NCBI RefSeq assembly: GCF_015762685.1 | Contig: NZ_PEHF01000020.1 | Coordinates: forward strand, 62,001 to 126,000 | Direction: 5' to 3' | Length of the DNA stretch: 64,000 nt | Source of the DNA: Candidatus Symbiopectobacterium sp. 'North America' | Lineage (GTDB): Bacteria; Pseudomonadota; Gammaproteobacteria; Enterobacterales; Enterobacteriaceae | In this document: piece after piece, positions 51,995-62,844 of the stretch | How the letters are laid out: each line of letters opens with the position of its first letter | Position numbering within the stretch: the first letter of the stretch is position 1 | The notes under the pieces: model-generated | The model's database searches: none | What the model was told of the DNA's origin: nothing | Seen by the model: only the letters and a program-made list of their open reading frames with translations | Made by a program: the position numbers and the translations under genes

Positions 51995-52582
51995 ATGGCC
52001 CGTGTATCAAAACAGCAGATGGCGCGTAATCGAGAGGCGATTATTCAGGTTTCCTCGCAGCTTTTTCGTGAACGCGGTCTGAATGGGGTCAGTGTGAACG
52101 ATCTGATGGCGGAAGCGGGATTAACGCACGGTGGTTTTTATGGGCATTTTTCCTCTAAGGATGAACTGGCCGCGATTGCCAGCCGTAAGGCGCTTGATGA
52201 CTCCGACTCCCGCTGGCGGGAGGTCAGGCATCAGTCACACCACCATGATGATCTTCGCACGTTGGTGGAGGCCTATCTTTCCACAACACACCGCGACGCG
52301 GCGAAGGATGGATGCCCAATAACCGCGCTAGCCAGCGATGTTGCCCGCGAGGGGGAAGCTAAACCGGTGCGCGACGTCTATATTGATGGCGTTAAGGCAA
52401 TGCTGGAAAGGTTGGCGTCTGTTTCCGATATCCAGGATGCTGAACAGTGCAGACAGCACGTGTTGGTGCAATTATCCCTACTGTTGGGGGCGTTGACACT
52501 GGCGCGGGCTACTGCCGGAGATGCATTGTCGGATGAGTTTCTTTTGTCGGTCAAAAACGCATTGATCGGTGATGCAGTATAA
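51995..52582 (+). CDS. TetR-family regulator
   Basis: 195 residues. The N-terminal helix-turn-helix MARNREAIIQVSSQLFRERGLNGVSVNDLMAEAGLTHGGFYGHFSSKDELAAIA is intact; the C-terminal ligand domain resembles that of NemR/AcrR-like repressors. A good gaaaaggag site precedes the ATG. Likely regulates the SDR/AKR pair, one of which is broken. Confidence 0.85.
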   Translation: MARVSKQQMARNREAIIQVSSQLFRERGLNGVSVNDLMAEAGLTHGGFYGHFSSKDELAAIASRKALDDSDSRWREVRHQSHHHDDLRTLVEAYLSTTHRDAAKDGCPITALASDVAREGEAKPVRDVYIDGVKAMLERLASVSDIQDAEQCRQHVLVQLSLLLGALTLARATAGDALSDEFLLSVKNALIGDAV

Positions 52583-52680
52583 ACGCATCTGAACCGATTC
52601 TGGTCAGATTGACGTTTGGGGAGAGACTGGCGTAGCATTCAATTACTTTTAGTTAGTACGAACACCCAGGTAAGCGCTTA

Positions 52681-53112
52681 ATGACCACATCTCCTGTGCC
52701 ACAAGCCGATATCGATCGGCAAACCCTCACCCTCTCGGAGAAACTCGATCGCGGTGATGTCTTGGCGGCAAACTGCCCTTCACGCGAGGTGCTTAAGCAT
52801 CTCACCAGCCGTTGGGGTGTGTTGGTGATGATTGTGTTACTGCCGGGTACACAGCGCTTTAGCGCATTACGACGCAGCATTGAGGGCATCAGCGAGCGGA
52901 TGCTGTCACAAACGCTGCAATGGCTGGAAGTCGATGGCATGGTGCATCGACACGTTTATAACACCGTTCCCCCTCACGTGGAGTACACCCTGACGCCCTT
53001 AGGGCGCGAAGCGGCGGAAAAGGTAAGCGATCTGGCTGATTGGATAGAAGTCAATTTACCGGCCATTTTGCAGGAACAGACGCCGAAGTCAGCGAAAAAC
53101 CCGTTGGAATAG
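52681..53112 (+). CDS. HxlR-family regulator
   Basis: 143 residues with the HxlR winged helix: CPSREVLKHLTSRWGVLVMIVLL, RFSALRRSIEGISERMLSQTLQWLEVDGMV and the wing TPLGREAAEKV. The Cys in NCPSRE is the usual redox-sensing residue. It resembles E. coli YtfH, which is paired with qorB (ytfG); here the qorB remnant is the convergent neighbour. Confidence 0.85.
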   Translation: MTTSPVPQADIDRQTLTLSEKLDRGDVLAANCPSREVLKHLTSRWGVLVMIVLLPGTQRFSALRRSIEGISERMLSQTLQWLEVDGMVHRHVYNTVPPHVEYTLTPLGREAAEKVSDLADWIEVNLPAILQEQTPKSAKNPLE

Positions 53113-53160
53113 CCGGTCGTTTACACAAACAGTCCTGCCGAGAAGGCAGGACGAGTGACA

Positions 53161-53951
53161 TCAGAGCGCTTTTAATGCCACCGACACGGACAGCGGCGTA
53201 GTAGGGCAGCCAATCAGCGCGGAGAGTTGATGTGACGCTTCATATAATCCACCTTGTGACGCACCCACATCCCACGATGCGATAGCGGCGGCGAACCCTT
53301 CCGGCAGGCCGGCGCCTTTTAGTGCTGCGGCGTAATCAGCTTCGGGAATATCTTTATAGGGAATCGGCTTGCCGCTTTGCTTGGCGACTTCAGCAGCCAG
53401 TTGCGCCAGTGTATAAGGTTCATCGCCGGCTAATTCATAGGTTTTCCCACTGTGACCTTGCTGTGTAAGCACTACGACGGCGGCTTGTGCAAAATCTTCA
53501 CGCGCGGCAGAGGCAATTTTCCCCTATCCGGCGCTGCCATAGAAGGCTCAGTTAGCCAGCGCTGGAGCGATAGAACCGGTATAGTTTTCGGTGTACCAGC
53601 CATTGCGCAGTATAGTGTAATCAATGCCGGACGCTTTCAGGGTTTTTTCCGTATCAGCATGCTCTGGTGCCAGATTGAGCGGCGAAGTGTCCGCGTGCAA
53701 CAAGCTGGTATACACAATGCGCTTTACGCCGCTCTTTTTCGCCGCAGCGATAACATTGGCGTGCTGTACCGCACGCTGGCCAATTTCATTACCAGAAATT
53801 AGCAGCAAGGTTTCTATACCGGATAAGGCGGCTTCGAGCGTGGCTGGCTGCGTACCAGCGCGATAATATTACTACCCGCCGTTTTTTCTTTGAGTTTGGC
53901 GATAACTAACTGGCCTAGTTGGCCGGTGGCTCCTGTTACGGCAATCGTCAT
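53161..53951 (-). pseudogene. qorB: QorB-type NAD(P)H:quinone oxidoreductase, multiply broken
   Basis: Starts at 53951 with MTIAVTGATGQLGQLVI, the NmrA-like NADP loop. A deletion of several dozen bases near 53840–53852 joins IIALVRS to a shifted frame. Two in-frame stops follow: TGA at 53548–53550 (after PALAN, where homologues have Gly) and TAG at 53524–53526 (within the GAAGDGKIASA-equivalent). The remaining segments match the 286-residue E. coli protein, including YTSLLHADTSPL and DVGASQGGLYEAS. Confidence 0.9.
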
Positions 53952-54222
53952 TATCTTACTCCTTCGCCGGATGGCGTGATTGATGTGGAACTCACTATAA
54001 GGCCTTAAATAACTTTTAGTAAGTACTTACGTAAATGTAAGTGCTACAATCCTGCTGACTCACCTGAGCGTGATTGATTGACTTATACCTGATATTGCAT
54101 CCTGCCGGAGTCTGGTGGGAGTATAGTAGGTTTTTTGTATTTTTCTGCCCGCCGTGATTGCCGGGGCAAACCCACTAAAGTCTCGTTGTCTGTAACACGC
54201 CGATGTGGGTGTAAGGAGTATT

Positions 54223-54939
54223 ATGATCGGTCATCTGATTAACGGTTCCGCCATTATTATTGGCGGCGTACTGGGTATTTCCCTGAGCCGTTTTATTCCC
54301 CAGCGCCTGCGCGATGGTCTTCCCCCTGCATTTGCCATGATCTCCATTGCGATGGGGATAACCTTGGTTATCAAAGTGCACCAATTGCCGGCGGTCGCAC
54401 TGGCGGTGGTGCTAGGGGTGGCATTGGGTGAACTGTTGCGATTGGAGCACGGTATACAACTTGGAGGCATCTGGATCCAATGGGTATTAAGCCGTGTTCT
54501 ACCGCCGCCACGGCACAAACTGCCGACGGACGTGTATACACAGAATTTCACTGCCTTAATCGTGCTTTTCTGTGCCAGCGGCACGGGGGTGGTTGGCGCG
54601 CTGATGGAAGGGCTGACGGGTGACTATCAACTGCTGATTATCAAATCGGCGCTGGATGTGTTTACCGCGCTGATTTTTTCCATTACGCTCGGCGCGGCAG
54701 TGATTTCAATCGCCGTGCCGCAATTTCTGGTTCAGGTGCTCTTGTTTTTTTCCGCGCAATTGATCATGCCGTTTATGAATGACATCACCATGGGGGATTT
54801 TGCAGCTTGTGGCTGCATTATCATGATGGCGGTAGGGTTGCGCATCGCACAGATAAAAATGTTCGCTGTGGTGAATTTCTTGCCTGCGCTGCTGTTTATC
54901 ATCCCGCTGTCGATTTATTGGCATCGCTGGTTCGGTTAG
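54223..54939 (+). CDS. DUF554 (YqgA-type) membrane protein
   Basis: 238 residues from the ATG at 54223, preceded by taaggag. About seven hydrophobic helices, with the family blocks GHLINGSAIIIGGVLG, GASGTGVVGA-like CASGTGVVGALMEGLTGD and KSALDVFTALIF. Function unknown; proposed to be a transporter. Confidence 0.88.
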   Translation: MIGHLINGSAIIIGGVLGISLSRFIPQRLRDGLPPAFAMISIAMGITLVIKVHQLPAVALAVVLGVALGELLRLEHGIQLGGIWIQWVLSRVLPPPRHKLPTDVYTQNFTALIVLFCASGTGVVGALMEGLTGDYQLLIIKSALDVFTALIFSITLGAAVISIAVPQFLVQVLLFFSAQLIMPFMNDITMGDFAACGCIIMMAVGLRIAQIKMFAVVNFLPALLFIIPLSIYWHRWFG

Positions 54940-54989
54940 TTTTATGTGTGCTAAACAAAAGAGAGTAATTAAACGAATTACCCATTATT

Positions 54990-55007
54990 TGTTTAGTATG
55001 TAAAACA
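54990..55007. promoter_or_regulatory. NadR operator upstream of pnuC
   Basis: tgtttagtatgtaaaaca matches the NadR box TGTTTA-N6-TAAACA at 11 of 12 defined positions. In E. coli this operator controls nadA-pnuC. Here it is 100 bases upstream of pnuC, with no nadA between. Confidence 0.65.
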
Positions 55008-55107
55008 CTAAGTGCCTTCTTGCTAACCGACTGCTACCATATGCCCCGTTTGGGAGTCTGGTAGAAGCAGGATTTCCTCATTTAGACGATAAACATGGGG
55101 TCGCAAG

Positions 55108-55836
55108 ATGGACTTTTTCAGTACCAGCAACATTTTGATTCATATCCCGTTCGGTGCGGGAGGGTACGATCTTTCCTGGATTGAAGCCATTGGCGCACTG
55201 TGCAGCCTGCTCTGTATCTGGCTTGCCAGCCTGGAAAAAACCATCAATTACCTGTTTGGATTGATAAACGTCTCACTGTTTGCCGCTATTTTTTTCCAGA
55301 TTCAGCTTTATGCCAGCCTGCTGCTGCAAATCTTTTTCTTTTTTGCCAATGTTTATGGTTGGTATGCCTGGACGCGGCGCACGGAACAGCAGGATATCGC
55401 CTTGAAAATACGCTGGCTGCCACTCCCCAGATTGCTTGCCTGGTCAGCGCTGGGTGTACTCACGATTGGATTAATAACCGTCTACATCGATGCGGTGTTT
55501 GCCGCGATGACTGGCGTCGCGGTGACCGTGATGCAGAGCATGGGGGGGCAGGTGACCATGCCGACATTGCAGCCGGATGCGTTTCCCTTCTGGGATTCTA
55601 GCATGATGGTGCTCTCCATGATAGCGATGGTTCTGATGACGCGTAAGTATGTGGAGAACTGGATTCTGTGGGTCGTGGTTAACATTATCAGCGTGGTGAT
55701 CTTCACCTATCAGGGTGTTTATGTTATGGCGTTGGAATACCTGATCCTGACCGGTATCGCCCTCAACGGCACCTGGTTGTGGATCAAGGAAGCGCGCCAG
55801 CGTCCAATGCCATCGTACCTACAGCGCAGAGCGTAA
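55108..55836 (+). CDS. pnuC: Nicotinamide riboside transporter PnuC
   Basis: 242 residues (E. coli 239). Seven-helix facilitator of NAD precursor uptake; the core ASLLLQIFFFFANVYGWYAWTRR and QPDAFPFWDSSMMVLSMIAMVLMTRKYVENWILWVVVN are intact. In most enterobacteria it follows nadA; here nadA is missing, so the cell may depend on imported precursor. Confidence 0.94.
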   Translation: MDFFSTSNILIHIPFGAGGYDLSWIEAIGALCSLLCIWLASLEKTINYLFGLINVSLFAAIFFQIQLYASLLLQIFFFFANVYGWYAWTRRTEQQDIALKIRWLPLPRLLAWSALGVLTIGLITVYIDAVFAAMTGVAVTVMQSMGGQVTMPTLQPDAFPFWDSSMMVLSMIAMVLMTRKYVENWILWVVVNIISVVIFTYQGVYVMALEYLILTGIALNGTWLWIKEARQRPMPSYLQRRA

Positions 55837-56049
55837 AGTGCGCGTTGGAAAACGCGGCATAGCGGTAAGCTAACAGCATTTTATCGCGTAAAATTACGCG
55901 ATGTTGTTGTCGGTACGCCATACGCTTGACTTATCATTTGTGCGCTGCAATATGAACAGTTCCGTTTTTAAACGCCAGGGTAATCGCCCTGCAACCGTTT
56001 CCTATTGGCAAGATGTGGCATGTTCTGCGCAAGAATCGATGGATGAATG

Positions 56050-57105
56050 ATGAATTACCAAAATGATGACTTAAGAATTAAAGAGATCAAAGAGTTGTTA
56101 CCTCCTGTAGCGCTGCTGGAGAAATTTCCGGCTACCGCACGTGCGGCAGAAACGGTCTCATTTACCCGCTCGGCAATTCACAAGATTCTGCATGGTACTG
56201 ACGATCGTTTGCTGGTGGTGATTGGCCCATGCTCGATTCACGATACCAAGGCTGCAAAAGAATACGCCGCCCGTTTGCTCACGCTGCGCAACGAGTTAAG
56301 CGACGAGTTGGAAGTCGTGATGCGTGTCTATTTCGAGAAACCTCGCACCACCGTGGGTTGGAAAGGACTGATTAACGATCCGCACATGGATAACAGCTTC
56401 CAGATTAACGATGGATTGCGTATTGCCCGTCAACTGCTGGTGGAAATCAACGATAGCGGGTTACCTGCTGCGGGTGAGTTTCTGGACATGATATCGCCAC
56501 AGTATCTGGCAGATCTGATGAGCTGGGGTGCCATCGGCGCACGCACTACGGAATCTCAGGTACACCGCGAATTGGCTTCCGGTCTCTCTTGCCCGGTTGG
56601 TTTCAAAAACGGCACCGATGGTACGATTAAAGCGGCGATCGATGCCATTAACGCCGCAAGTGCGCCACACTGCTTCCTATCGGTGACCAAATGGGGTCAT
56701 TCTGCCATCGTCAACACCAGTGGCAACAACGATTGCCACATTATTTTGCGTGGCGGAAAAGCACCGAATTACAGCGCCGAGCACGTCAGCGCCGTGAAGG
56801 ATGGGCTGGAAAAAGCCGGACTACGCCCGCAGGTGATGATCGATTTCAGTCATGCCAACAGCAGCAAACAGTTCAAGAAGCAGATGGACGTGGGCGCTGA
56901 TGTGTGCGCGCAGATAGCTGGCGGTGAACGTGCTATCACGGGTGTGATGATGGAAAGCCATCTGGTGGAAGGCAACCAGAGCCTGGAAAGCGGTGAGCCG
57001 CTGGTTTATGGCCGCAGTGTGACAGATGCGTGTATCGGTTGGGAAGATACTGAAGTGCTGTTGCGTCAATTAGCTGCGGCGGTTAAGCAACGTCGTGTGG
57101 GTTGA
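56050..57105 (+). CDS. aroG: DAHP synthase, phenylalanine-sensitive
   Basis: 351 residues from ATG 56050 (MNYQNDDLRIKEIKELLPP). First step of the shikimate pathway, from phosphoenolpyruvate and erythrose-4-phosphate. The metal Cys in VVIGPCSIHD (61), FEKPRTTVGWKGLINDP, KNGTDGT and IDFSHANSSK are intact. Feedback residues resemble AroG rather than AroF or AroH. No lesion. Confidence 0.97.
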   Translation: MNYQNDDLRIKEIKELLPPVALLEKFPATARAAETVSFTRSAIHKILHGTDDRLLVVIGPCSIHDTKAAKEYAARLLTLRNELSDELEVVMRVYFEKPRTTVGWKGLINDPHMDNSFQINDGLRIARQLLVEINDSGLPAAGEFLDMISPQYLADLMSWGAIGARTTESQVHRELASGLSCPVGFKNGTDGTIKAAIDAINAASAPHCFLSVTKWGHSAIVNTSGNNDCHIILRGGKAPNYSAEHVSAVKDGLEKAGLRPQVMIDFSHANSSKQFKKQMDVGADVCAQIAGGERAITGVMMESHLVEGNQSLESGEPLVYGRSVTDACIGWEDTEVLLRQLAAAVKQRRVG

Positions 57106-57123
57106 TAGCTAACGCTTTTCGTC

Positions 57124-57170
57124 ATTTCTCTCCGCTCATCCTCGGTCTCTGCCGAGGATATTTGACAATA
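57124..57170. repeat. Dispersed GCCGAGGAT hairpin repeat, copy 3
   Basis: ctcatcctcggtctctgccgaggatatttg forms an 8-bp perfect hairpin (atcctcgg / ccgaggat) and shares its core with copies at 17345 and 49811. It lies just downstream of aroG and could act as its terminator. Confidence 0.5.
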
Positions 57171-57378
57171 GTCATTCGCTCCTCTTGCAGGAAAACCTCG
57201 CTTTCATGAGGGTAATAGAAACTTCTGTTCGCTTATATTTTAAGCGCCAGTACGCTGTAGCCAGTTATCGAGAGAGTTATGTACCAATTCTTGTTCTTAT
57301 CACTTCATTGATAAATGCAGTTCTTCTGTTAGAGTGGAACATTATTTTTTCATAATTCCATATATTATGGGTGAAATT

Positions 57379-58446
57379 ATGGCTTCTTCTGATTTAACAC
57401 AGATGTTAAAACAGTTTTATCCGCTGGTGCTTGCTCTTGCCGTTCAAAATTTGAAAGTCAATACGTTTACTGATAATTTCGACGCAGATCGATTCAACAT
57501 AGATGGTCATGACCACTCTATGGATTTTGATACCAATGCTCGTGTTTTCTATTTTGATTGGTATTTCCGGAACTGGGTCAATTTATTTAATGCATATCAG
57601 TTATTGGAAGATAACCAGTCGCGGTTGTTGTATCTGCATTTGATCGCATATCGAATGGCTGGGCACTTGAGCATCAGACTCCCCGTTGAGTTCGCTAATA
57701 AAAAAGCAGAATTTGAAAATTACCTCAGTATTGAGAAAAGTACTGTCAGTAAGCTGGCTATATCAGGTATGTTTGGCAAGCTGAGACATTTTGATTTCGA
57801 GTACGGTGGTAATAAATATGTCATCGACTGCCTGGGATTGGAAGCTTATCTCTTTCGACGTCAGTATTTTTATGAGCAAGACGGTGTTCGAATCGCACCG
57901 GAGAGTGGCGATTTCGTTGTAGATGGTGGTGCATGTCTTGGCGATACGGCAGCCGTTTTTTCCAATGCAGTGGGCGCTAACGGCCGGGTCTACTCGTTCG
58001 ACCCAGTGGCAGCACACCAGGAAATATTGCAGTATAATACCAAACAATTTCCGCATTAGAATGTTGTGATTGTTCCTGCTGGTCTTTCAGACCATGAAGT
58101 GGTCTGCCCTCCTATCATTTTAAATGGTTATGCTCCTGGCTTCTCTGTCCAGAATCAGCAAGTACCGCTCCTTTCCCTTGATGATATGGTGAAGGCGGGG
58201 GAAATTGAGCGTGTTGATTTCATTAAGCTGGATATCGAGGGGGCGGAACTGGAAGCACTACGTGGTGTGAAAGAAACCATCCATCAATTCAAGCCAAAGC
58301 TAGCTGTCTCTCTTTACCACAAGCCCAACGATCTTTTTGAACTGGTAACATTTATTCAAACAGAATTCCCCTTCTATAGGTTCCGGTTAGGCCATTACAC
58401 CATTCATCAAGAAGAGACGGTTTTGTACTGCATTAGTGAGGCATGA
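57379..58446 (+). pseudogene. FkbM-family methyltransferase, nonsense mutation
   Basis: About 356 codons from ATG 57379 (57367 is an alternative). The SAM-binding motif DFVVDGGACLGDTAAVFSNAVGANGRVYSFDP is followed by TAG at 58057–58059. Beyond it the same frame continues NVVIVPAGLSDHEV, LLSLDDM, VDFIKLDIEGAELEALRG and a normal end, the conserved second half of FkbM domains. An AT-rich start and no fixed place in the E. coli order suggest acquired DNA. The substrate may be a sugar or glycan; unknown. Confidence 0.82.
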
Positions 58447-58680
58447 TTCAAAACAGCCGAGAATCGTTAAGTTTTCTACAAATCTCTGCGGTTTATCTGG
58501 CTATGCCTGCGCGCCTAAAAGTAATAACGTCAATTTCAACCTGGAATTTACCGGGCTGAAATTGGCTGGGCGGCACAATTTTTTTGGCTTTTCCCTGGCT
58601 GGTAGCCATTGTTCAAAATGTACGAGTGGCCAGCCAATATCACTGGATTGAGAATGCCATGGGGATGCGGAAGGTTAAAT
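58447..58680. other. Noncoding remnant between the methyltransferase and gpmA
   Basis: About 230 bases with no proper gene. One plus frame ends RVASQYHWIENAMGMRKVK before a stop, which faintly recalls the HWxIEN motif of IS4-type transposase ends, but the match is too short to call. Probably decayed DNA. Confidence 0.4.
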
Positions 58681-58720
58681 AAAAAGAGGTTGAATGCTAT
58701 GCATTACAACCCCTTTTATC
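58681..58720 (-). terminator. Terminator of gpmA
   Basis: On the minus strand aaaaggggttgtaatgc pairs with gcattcaacctcttttt, giving a stem with a 3-base loop and a terminal T-run. About 40 bases past the gpmA stop. Confidence 0.7.
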
Positions 58721-58762
58721 TTTCTGATTCACCCTACTTTGGCTATTTCAGTAGGGATGAAA

Positions 58763-59515
58763 TTACTTGGCTTTGCCTTGGTTAGCAACAGCAGCGGCTT
58801 TCGCTGCGATTTCGTCAGCGTCACCCAGATAGTAGTGTTTGATCGGCTTGAAGTTTTCATCGAACTCATACACCAACGGCACACCCGTCGGGATATTCAG
58901 TTCAAGGATTTCGTCTTCGCCCATGTTGTCCAGGTATTTCACCAGCGCACGCAGGGAGTTACCGTGTGCAGCGATGATAACGCGCTCACCTCTCTTGATA
59001 CGTGGCAGGATAGTTTCGTTCCAGAACGGCACAACGCGTTCGATGGTCAGCGCCAGGCTTTCAGTCTGCGGCAGCTCATCGTCAGTCAGAGAGGCGTAAC
59101 GCGGATCGTGGCCTGGGAAACGCTCATCTTCACGGGTCAGCGCAGGCGGAGTGATAGCAAAACCACGACGCCATTGTTTAACCTGGTCATCACCATATTT
59201 TTCAGCGATTTCCGCTTTGTTCAGACCCTGCAACGCGCCGTAGTGGCGTTCGTTCAGTTTCCAGCTCTTTTCCACCGGCAGCCAAGCCTGATCCAGCTCG
59301 TCCAGGATGTTCCACAGCGTGTGAATGGCGCGTTTCAGCACAGAGGTATAAGCGAAATCGAAAGAGAAACCTTCATTTTTCAGCAATGTACCAGCGGCTT
59401 TGGCTTCTGAGCGGCCCTTTTCGGACAGGTCAATATCGTACCAGCCTGTGAAGCGGTTTTCATTGTTCCACTGGCTTTCACCGTGTCTCACCAGTACCAG
59501 CTTAGTTACAGCCAT
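58763..59515 (-). CDS. gpmA: Phosphoglycerate mutase, 2,3-BPG-dependent
   Basis: 250 residues, the E. coli length. Interconverts 3- and 2-phosphoglycerate. [20 protein letters not shown] carries the phosphorylated His11; the second catalytic His is in [15 protein letters not shown] near 184. Intact. Confidence 0.97.
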   Translation of the reverse strand: MAVTKLVLVRHGESQWNNENRFTGWYDIDLSEKGRSEAKAAGTLLKNEGFSFDFAYTSVLKRAIHTLWNILDELDQAWLPVEKSWKLNERHYGALQGLNKAEIAEKYGDDQVKQWRRGFAITPPALTREDERFPGHDPRYASLTDDELPQTESLALTIERVVPFWNETILPRIKRGERVIIAAHGNSLRALVKYLDNMGEDEILELNIPTGVPLVYEFDENFKPIKHYYLGDADEIAAKAAAVANQGKAK

Positions 59516-59678
59516 AGCTAAACTCCTTCATTCCTAAGATTTCAGTGATAACTGGTCTCATTATATTGCTGCGCTGCAATTAACGGCAATCAATAGTCAC
59601 CGATAAACCTGATTTATCTGCATTAACTTTGCTCATTATCACGTTATGGCTTGCTCGTTTCAGCTCACAGCAATGGCC

Positions 59679-59709
59679 TGTCGGCCCAATAATTGAGTAT
59701 GGGCCGACA
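59679..59709 (-). terminator. Terminator of the cus operon remnant
   Basis: Arms tgtcggccca and tgggccgaca with an 11-base loop, 16 bases beyond the cusA stop. Confidence 0.65.
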
Positions 59710-59724
59710 TTACGGGATAGCCAC

Positions 59725-62700
59725 TCAGGCGCTATCGCCTCGCTTACGGTGTGTCAGCAGGTAGAACGCTGGGATCACCAGCATCGAGAGCAGGGGGGCA
59801 GTTACCATACCGCCCACCATCTGTGCGGCAATGCGTTGCATCACCTCAGCACCCGTACCGCCGCCCCACATGATGTGCAATAGCCCGGCCATGATGGTGG
59901 CGACCGTCATCACTTTGGGGCGCACACGTAACACAGCACCTTCATGGATGGCTTCACGCAGCAAGGGCAATGCCAGTGTCTCATCGGATTGTTGACGTTT
60001 TTCAATAGCGTGATTGAGGTATAACACCATGATAACGCCGAACTCTGCCGCCACCCCGGCAAGCGCGATAAAGCCCACCGCCGCCGCAACCGATAAGTTA
60101 TAGCCCAGCAGATAAAGCAACCATACGCCACCAATCAGCGAGAAGGGAAGAGTGCCCATGATTAACAACGCATCTTTCACCTTGCTGAACGTCACGTAGA
60201 GCAGGATAAAGATAATCAGCAGTGTGAACGGCAATACCACTTTGAGTTTGGCCGTCGCGCGCTCCAGATACTCAAATTGTCCAGACCAGCTTAGCGACAC
60301 GCCTTCCGGTAATTTCACCTGTTGTTCAACCGCGCTGCATATCCTGCACCACAGATTTCAAATCGCGGCCGCGAATATCGACGTAGATCCAATCCGAAAG
60401 GCGCGCGTTTTCGCTTTTCAGCATGGGTGGCCCATCGCTGATACGAATATCGGCCAGCTCCGAGAGCGAAATTTGCCCACAGCTTACGGTAATCACTGGC
60501 AAATTCTTGAGTTTTTGCAGAGAATCGCGGATCTCGCGTGGGTAGCGCAGGTTGATGGGATAACGTTCGCGCCCCTCAATGGTTTCGCCAATATTTTCCC
60601 CTCCGACCAACACAGACACGATGGATTGCAGCTCTTTGACCGACACGCCATAACGCGCCGCCTTGGCGCGATCGATATCAATATCGATATAGCGACCACC
60701 AGCCAGGCGCTCCGCCAACGCAGAGGTAACGCCGCGCACCACCTGCTCAATCTGTTCGGCCACGGCTTCAATTTGCGCAATATTACTGCCGTTAACTTTG
60801 ATGCCTACCGGGCTTTTGATCCCTGTTGCCAGCATATCCAGCCGGTTGCGGATGGGTGGTACCCAGATATTGGCAATCCCCGGTACTTTCACAATGCTGT
60901 CGAGTTCACTGACCAGCTTATCCATGGCCATGCCGGGTCGCCACTGATCTTTGGGCTTAAAGCGTATCGTGGTTTCGATCATGGTCAACGGTGCGGGGTC
61001 GGTGGCGGTTTCTGCCCGACCGGCTTTGCCGAACACCGTGTCGACTTCCGGCACGGTTTTGATCAGTCGGTCGGTTTGTTGCAATAACCGTCCAGCTTCC
61101 CGCGCAGAAATTCCCGGCAGGGTGGATGGCATATAGAGCAAATCGCCTTCATCCAATGCGGGCATAAACTCGCTGCCCAAGTGGGAAAGTGGATAGAGCG
61201 TGGCGATCAGCAGAGCCGCGGCTACCGCCAGCGTCACTTTTGGCCACTGTAATACGCGATCCAACAGCAGCTCATAGGCACGGATCAGCCAGCGGTTGAG
61301 CGGGTTGGCGTGTTCATCGGGAATTTTTCCGCGAATAAAGTAACCCATCAGCACTGGCACCAGTGTAATGCCCAACCCTGAGGATACCGCCATCGCGTAG
61401 GTTTTGGTGAAGGCAAGCGGGGCAAACATTTTCCCCTCCTGCGCTTCAAGTGAAAACACCGGAATAAACGATAGGGTAATGATCAGCAAGCTACAGAAGA
61501 GCGCCGGGCCAACCTCGACGGCGGCTTTTTCGGCAATCTTCCAATAGTCATCAGAGGCGGGTTGCTGGTTTGGATGCTCATGTCGCCACTGTTCCAGCAC
61601 CTTATGGATGTTTTCTATCATCACAATGGCCGCATCCACCATGGCCCCGATGGCGATCGCGATGCCACCCAACGACATGATGTTAGCGTTCACCCCCTGA
61701 TAGTGCATGACAATGAACGCGCCGAGAATCCCCAGCGGCAGTGTCACAATGGCGACCAGCGCTGAACGGAAGTGGAACAGAAACAGAGTACACACTAGGG
61801 CAACGACAATAAACTCTTCGAGCAATTTGTGCGTGAGCGTTGTAATGGCATTTTCAATCAGGTGAGAACGATCGTAGACCGGAATAATCTCCACGCCTGC
61901 GGGCAGGCTGCGTTTGGTGTCGTTCAGCTTGAGCTTGACTGCATCGATGGTTTCCAGCGCATTTTTTCCTGAACGCATCACGATAATGCCGCCCGCGACT
62001 TCACCTTCACCATTGAGTTCAGCAATGCCGCGCCGCATTTCTGGACCGATGCGCAGGGTGGCGACATCTGACAGCATAATGGGGATGCCATCTCGGGTGG
62101 CGATTACCACGTGTTAAAATCATCAATGGTTTTGAGATAGCCAGAGGGGCGCACCATGTACTCCGCTTCCCCTAGCTTGACAACAGAACCGCCGCCTTCC
62201 TGATTCGCGTTTTGTACCGCGCTCATCACCATCTCGTGGGAGAGGTTTAGGGTGCGTAATCGGTCTGGATTGAGCACAATCTGGTACTGCTTAACCATGC
62301 CGCCGACGCTCGCGACTTTCGATACGTTGGGTACGGTCTTTAACTCATACTTGGTGATCCAGTCTTGGATGGCGCGCAGGTCGCCAAGGCTGTGCTGGCC
62401 GGTTTTATCTACTAGCGCATATTCATACACCCAACCGACGCCAGTGGCATCCGGGCCAAGAGAGGCCTTTGCCTGAGGTGGCAGCGTTGACTGCACTTGG
62501 CTGAGATACTCCAGTACGCGCGAGCGCGCCCAGTAGGGATCGGTGCCGTCTTCAAACAGCACGTAGACGTAAGAATCGCCGAACATGGAGAAGCCGCGTA
62601 CCGTTTTGGCACCGGGTACAGAGAGCATGGTAGTGGTGAGCGGGTAGGTCACCTGATCTTCCACCACTTGCGGCGCTTTACCGGGGTAGCCGACTTTGAT

Positions 62701-62844
62701 GATGACCTGAACATCAGAGAGGTCAGGTAACGCATCAAGCGGCGCTTTCTGCACTGCCCACCATCCCCATGCAGCCATCAGCATGGCACTCAGCAGCACC
62801 AATAGCCGATTGCGCAGCGACCAACGAATAATGGCTGCAATCAT
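59725..62844 (-). pseudogene. cusA: CusA-type copper/silver efflux RND pump, two frameshifts
   Basis: Homologous to the 1047-residue E. coli Cus[28 protein letters not shown] start, [69 protein letters not shown]-like core. Frame break 1 near 62108–62111 removes a G ([15 protein letters not shown]). Break 2 near 60330–60336 loses a CG from a cgcgcg run ([18 protein letters not shown]). All three segments read well apart from these, so the decay is recent. It would pump Cu+/Ag+ from periplasm outward. Confidence 0.92.

Noticed and set aside
55008..55107. NAD-responsive riboswitch in the pnuC leader
   Set aside because: The leader can form a hairpin (ctgctacca with tggtagaagcag), but I cannot match it to a known NAD riboswitch, and the NadR box is a sufficient explanation.
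58447..58680. Transposase remnant, from a HWIEN-like string
   Set aside because: Only about 20 residues with a weak match and no terminal inverted repeats.
58694..59410. 238-codon plus-strand ORF over gpmA
   Set aside because: It is the complement of gpmA, whose protein is fully conserved.
60224..61087. 287-codon plus-strand ORF inside cusA
   Set aside because: Antisense to conserved CusA sequence; the protein has no recognisable domain.
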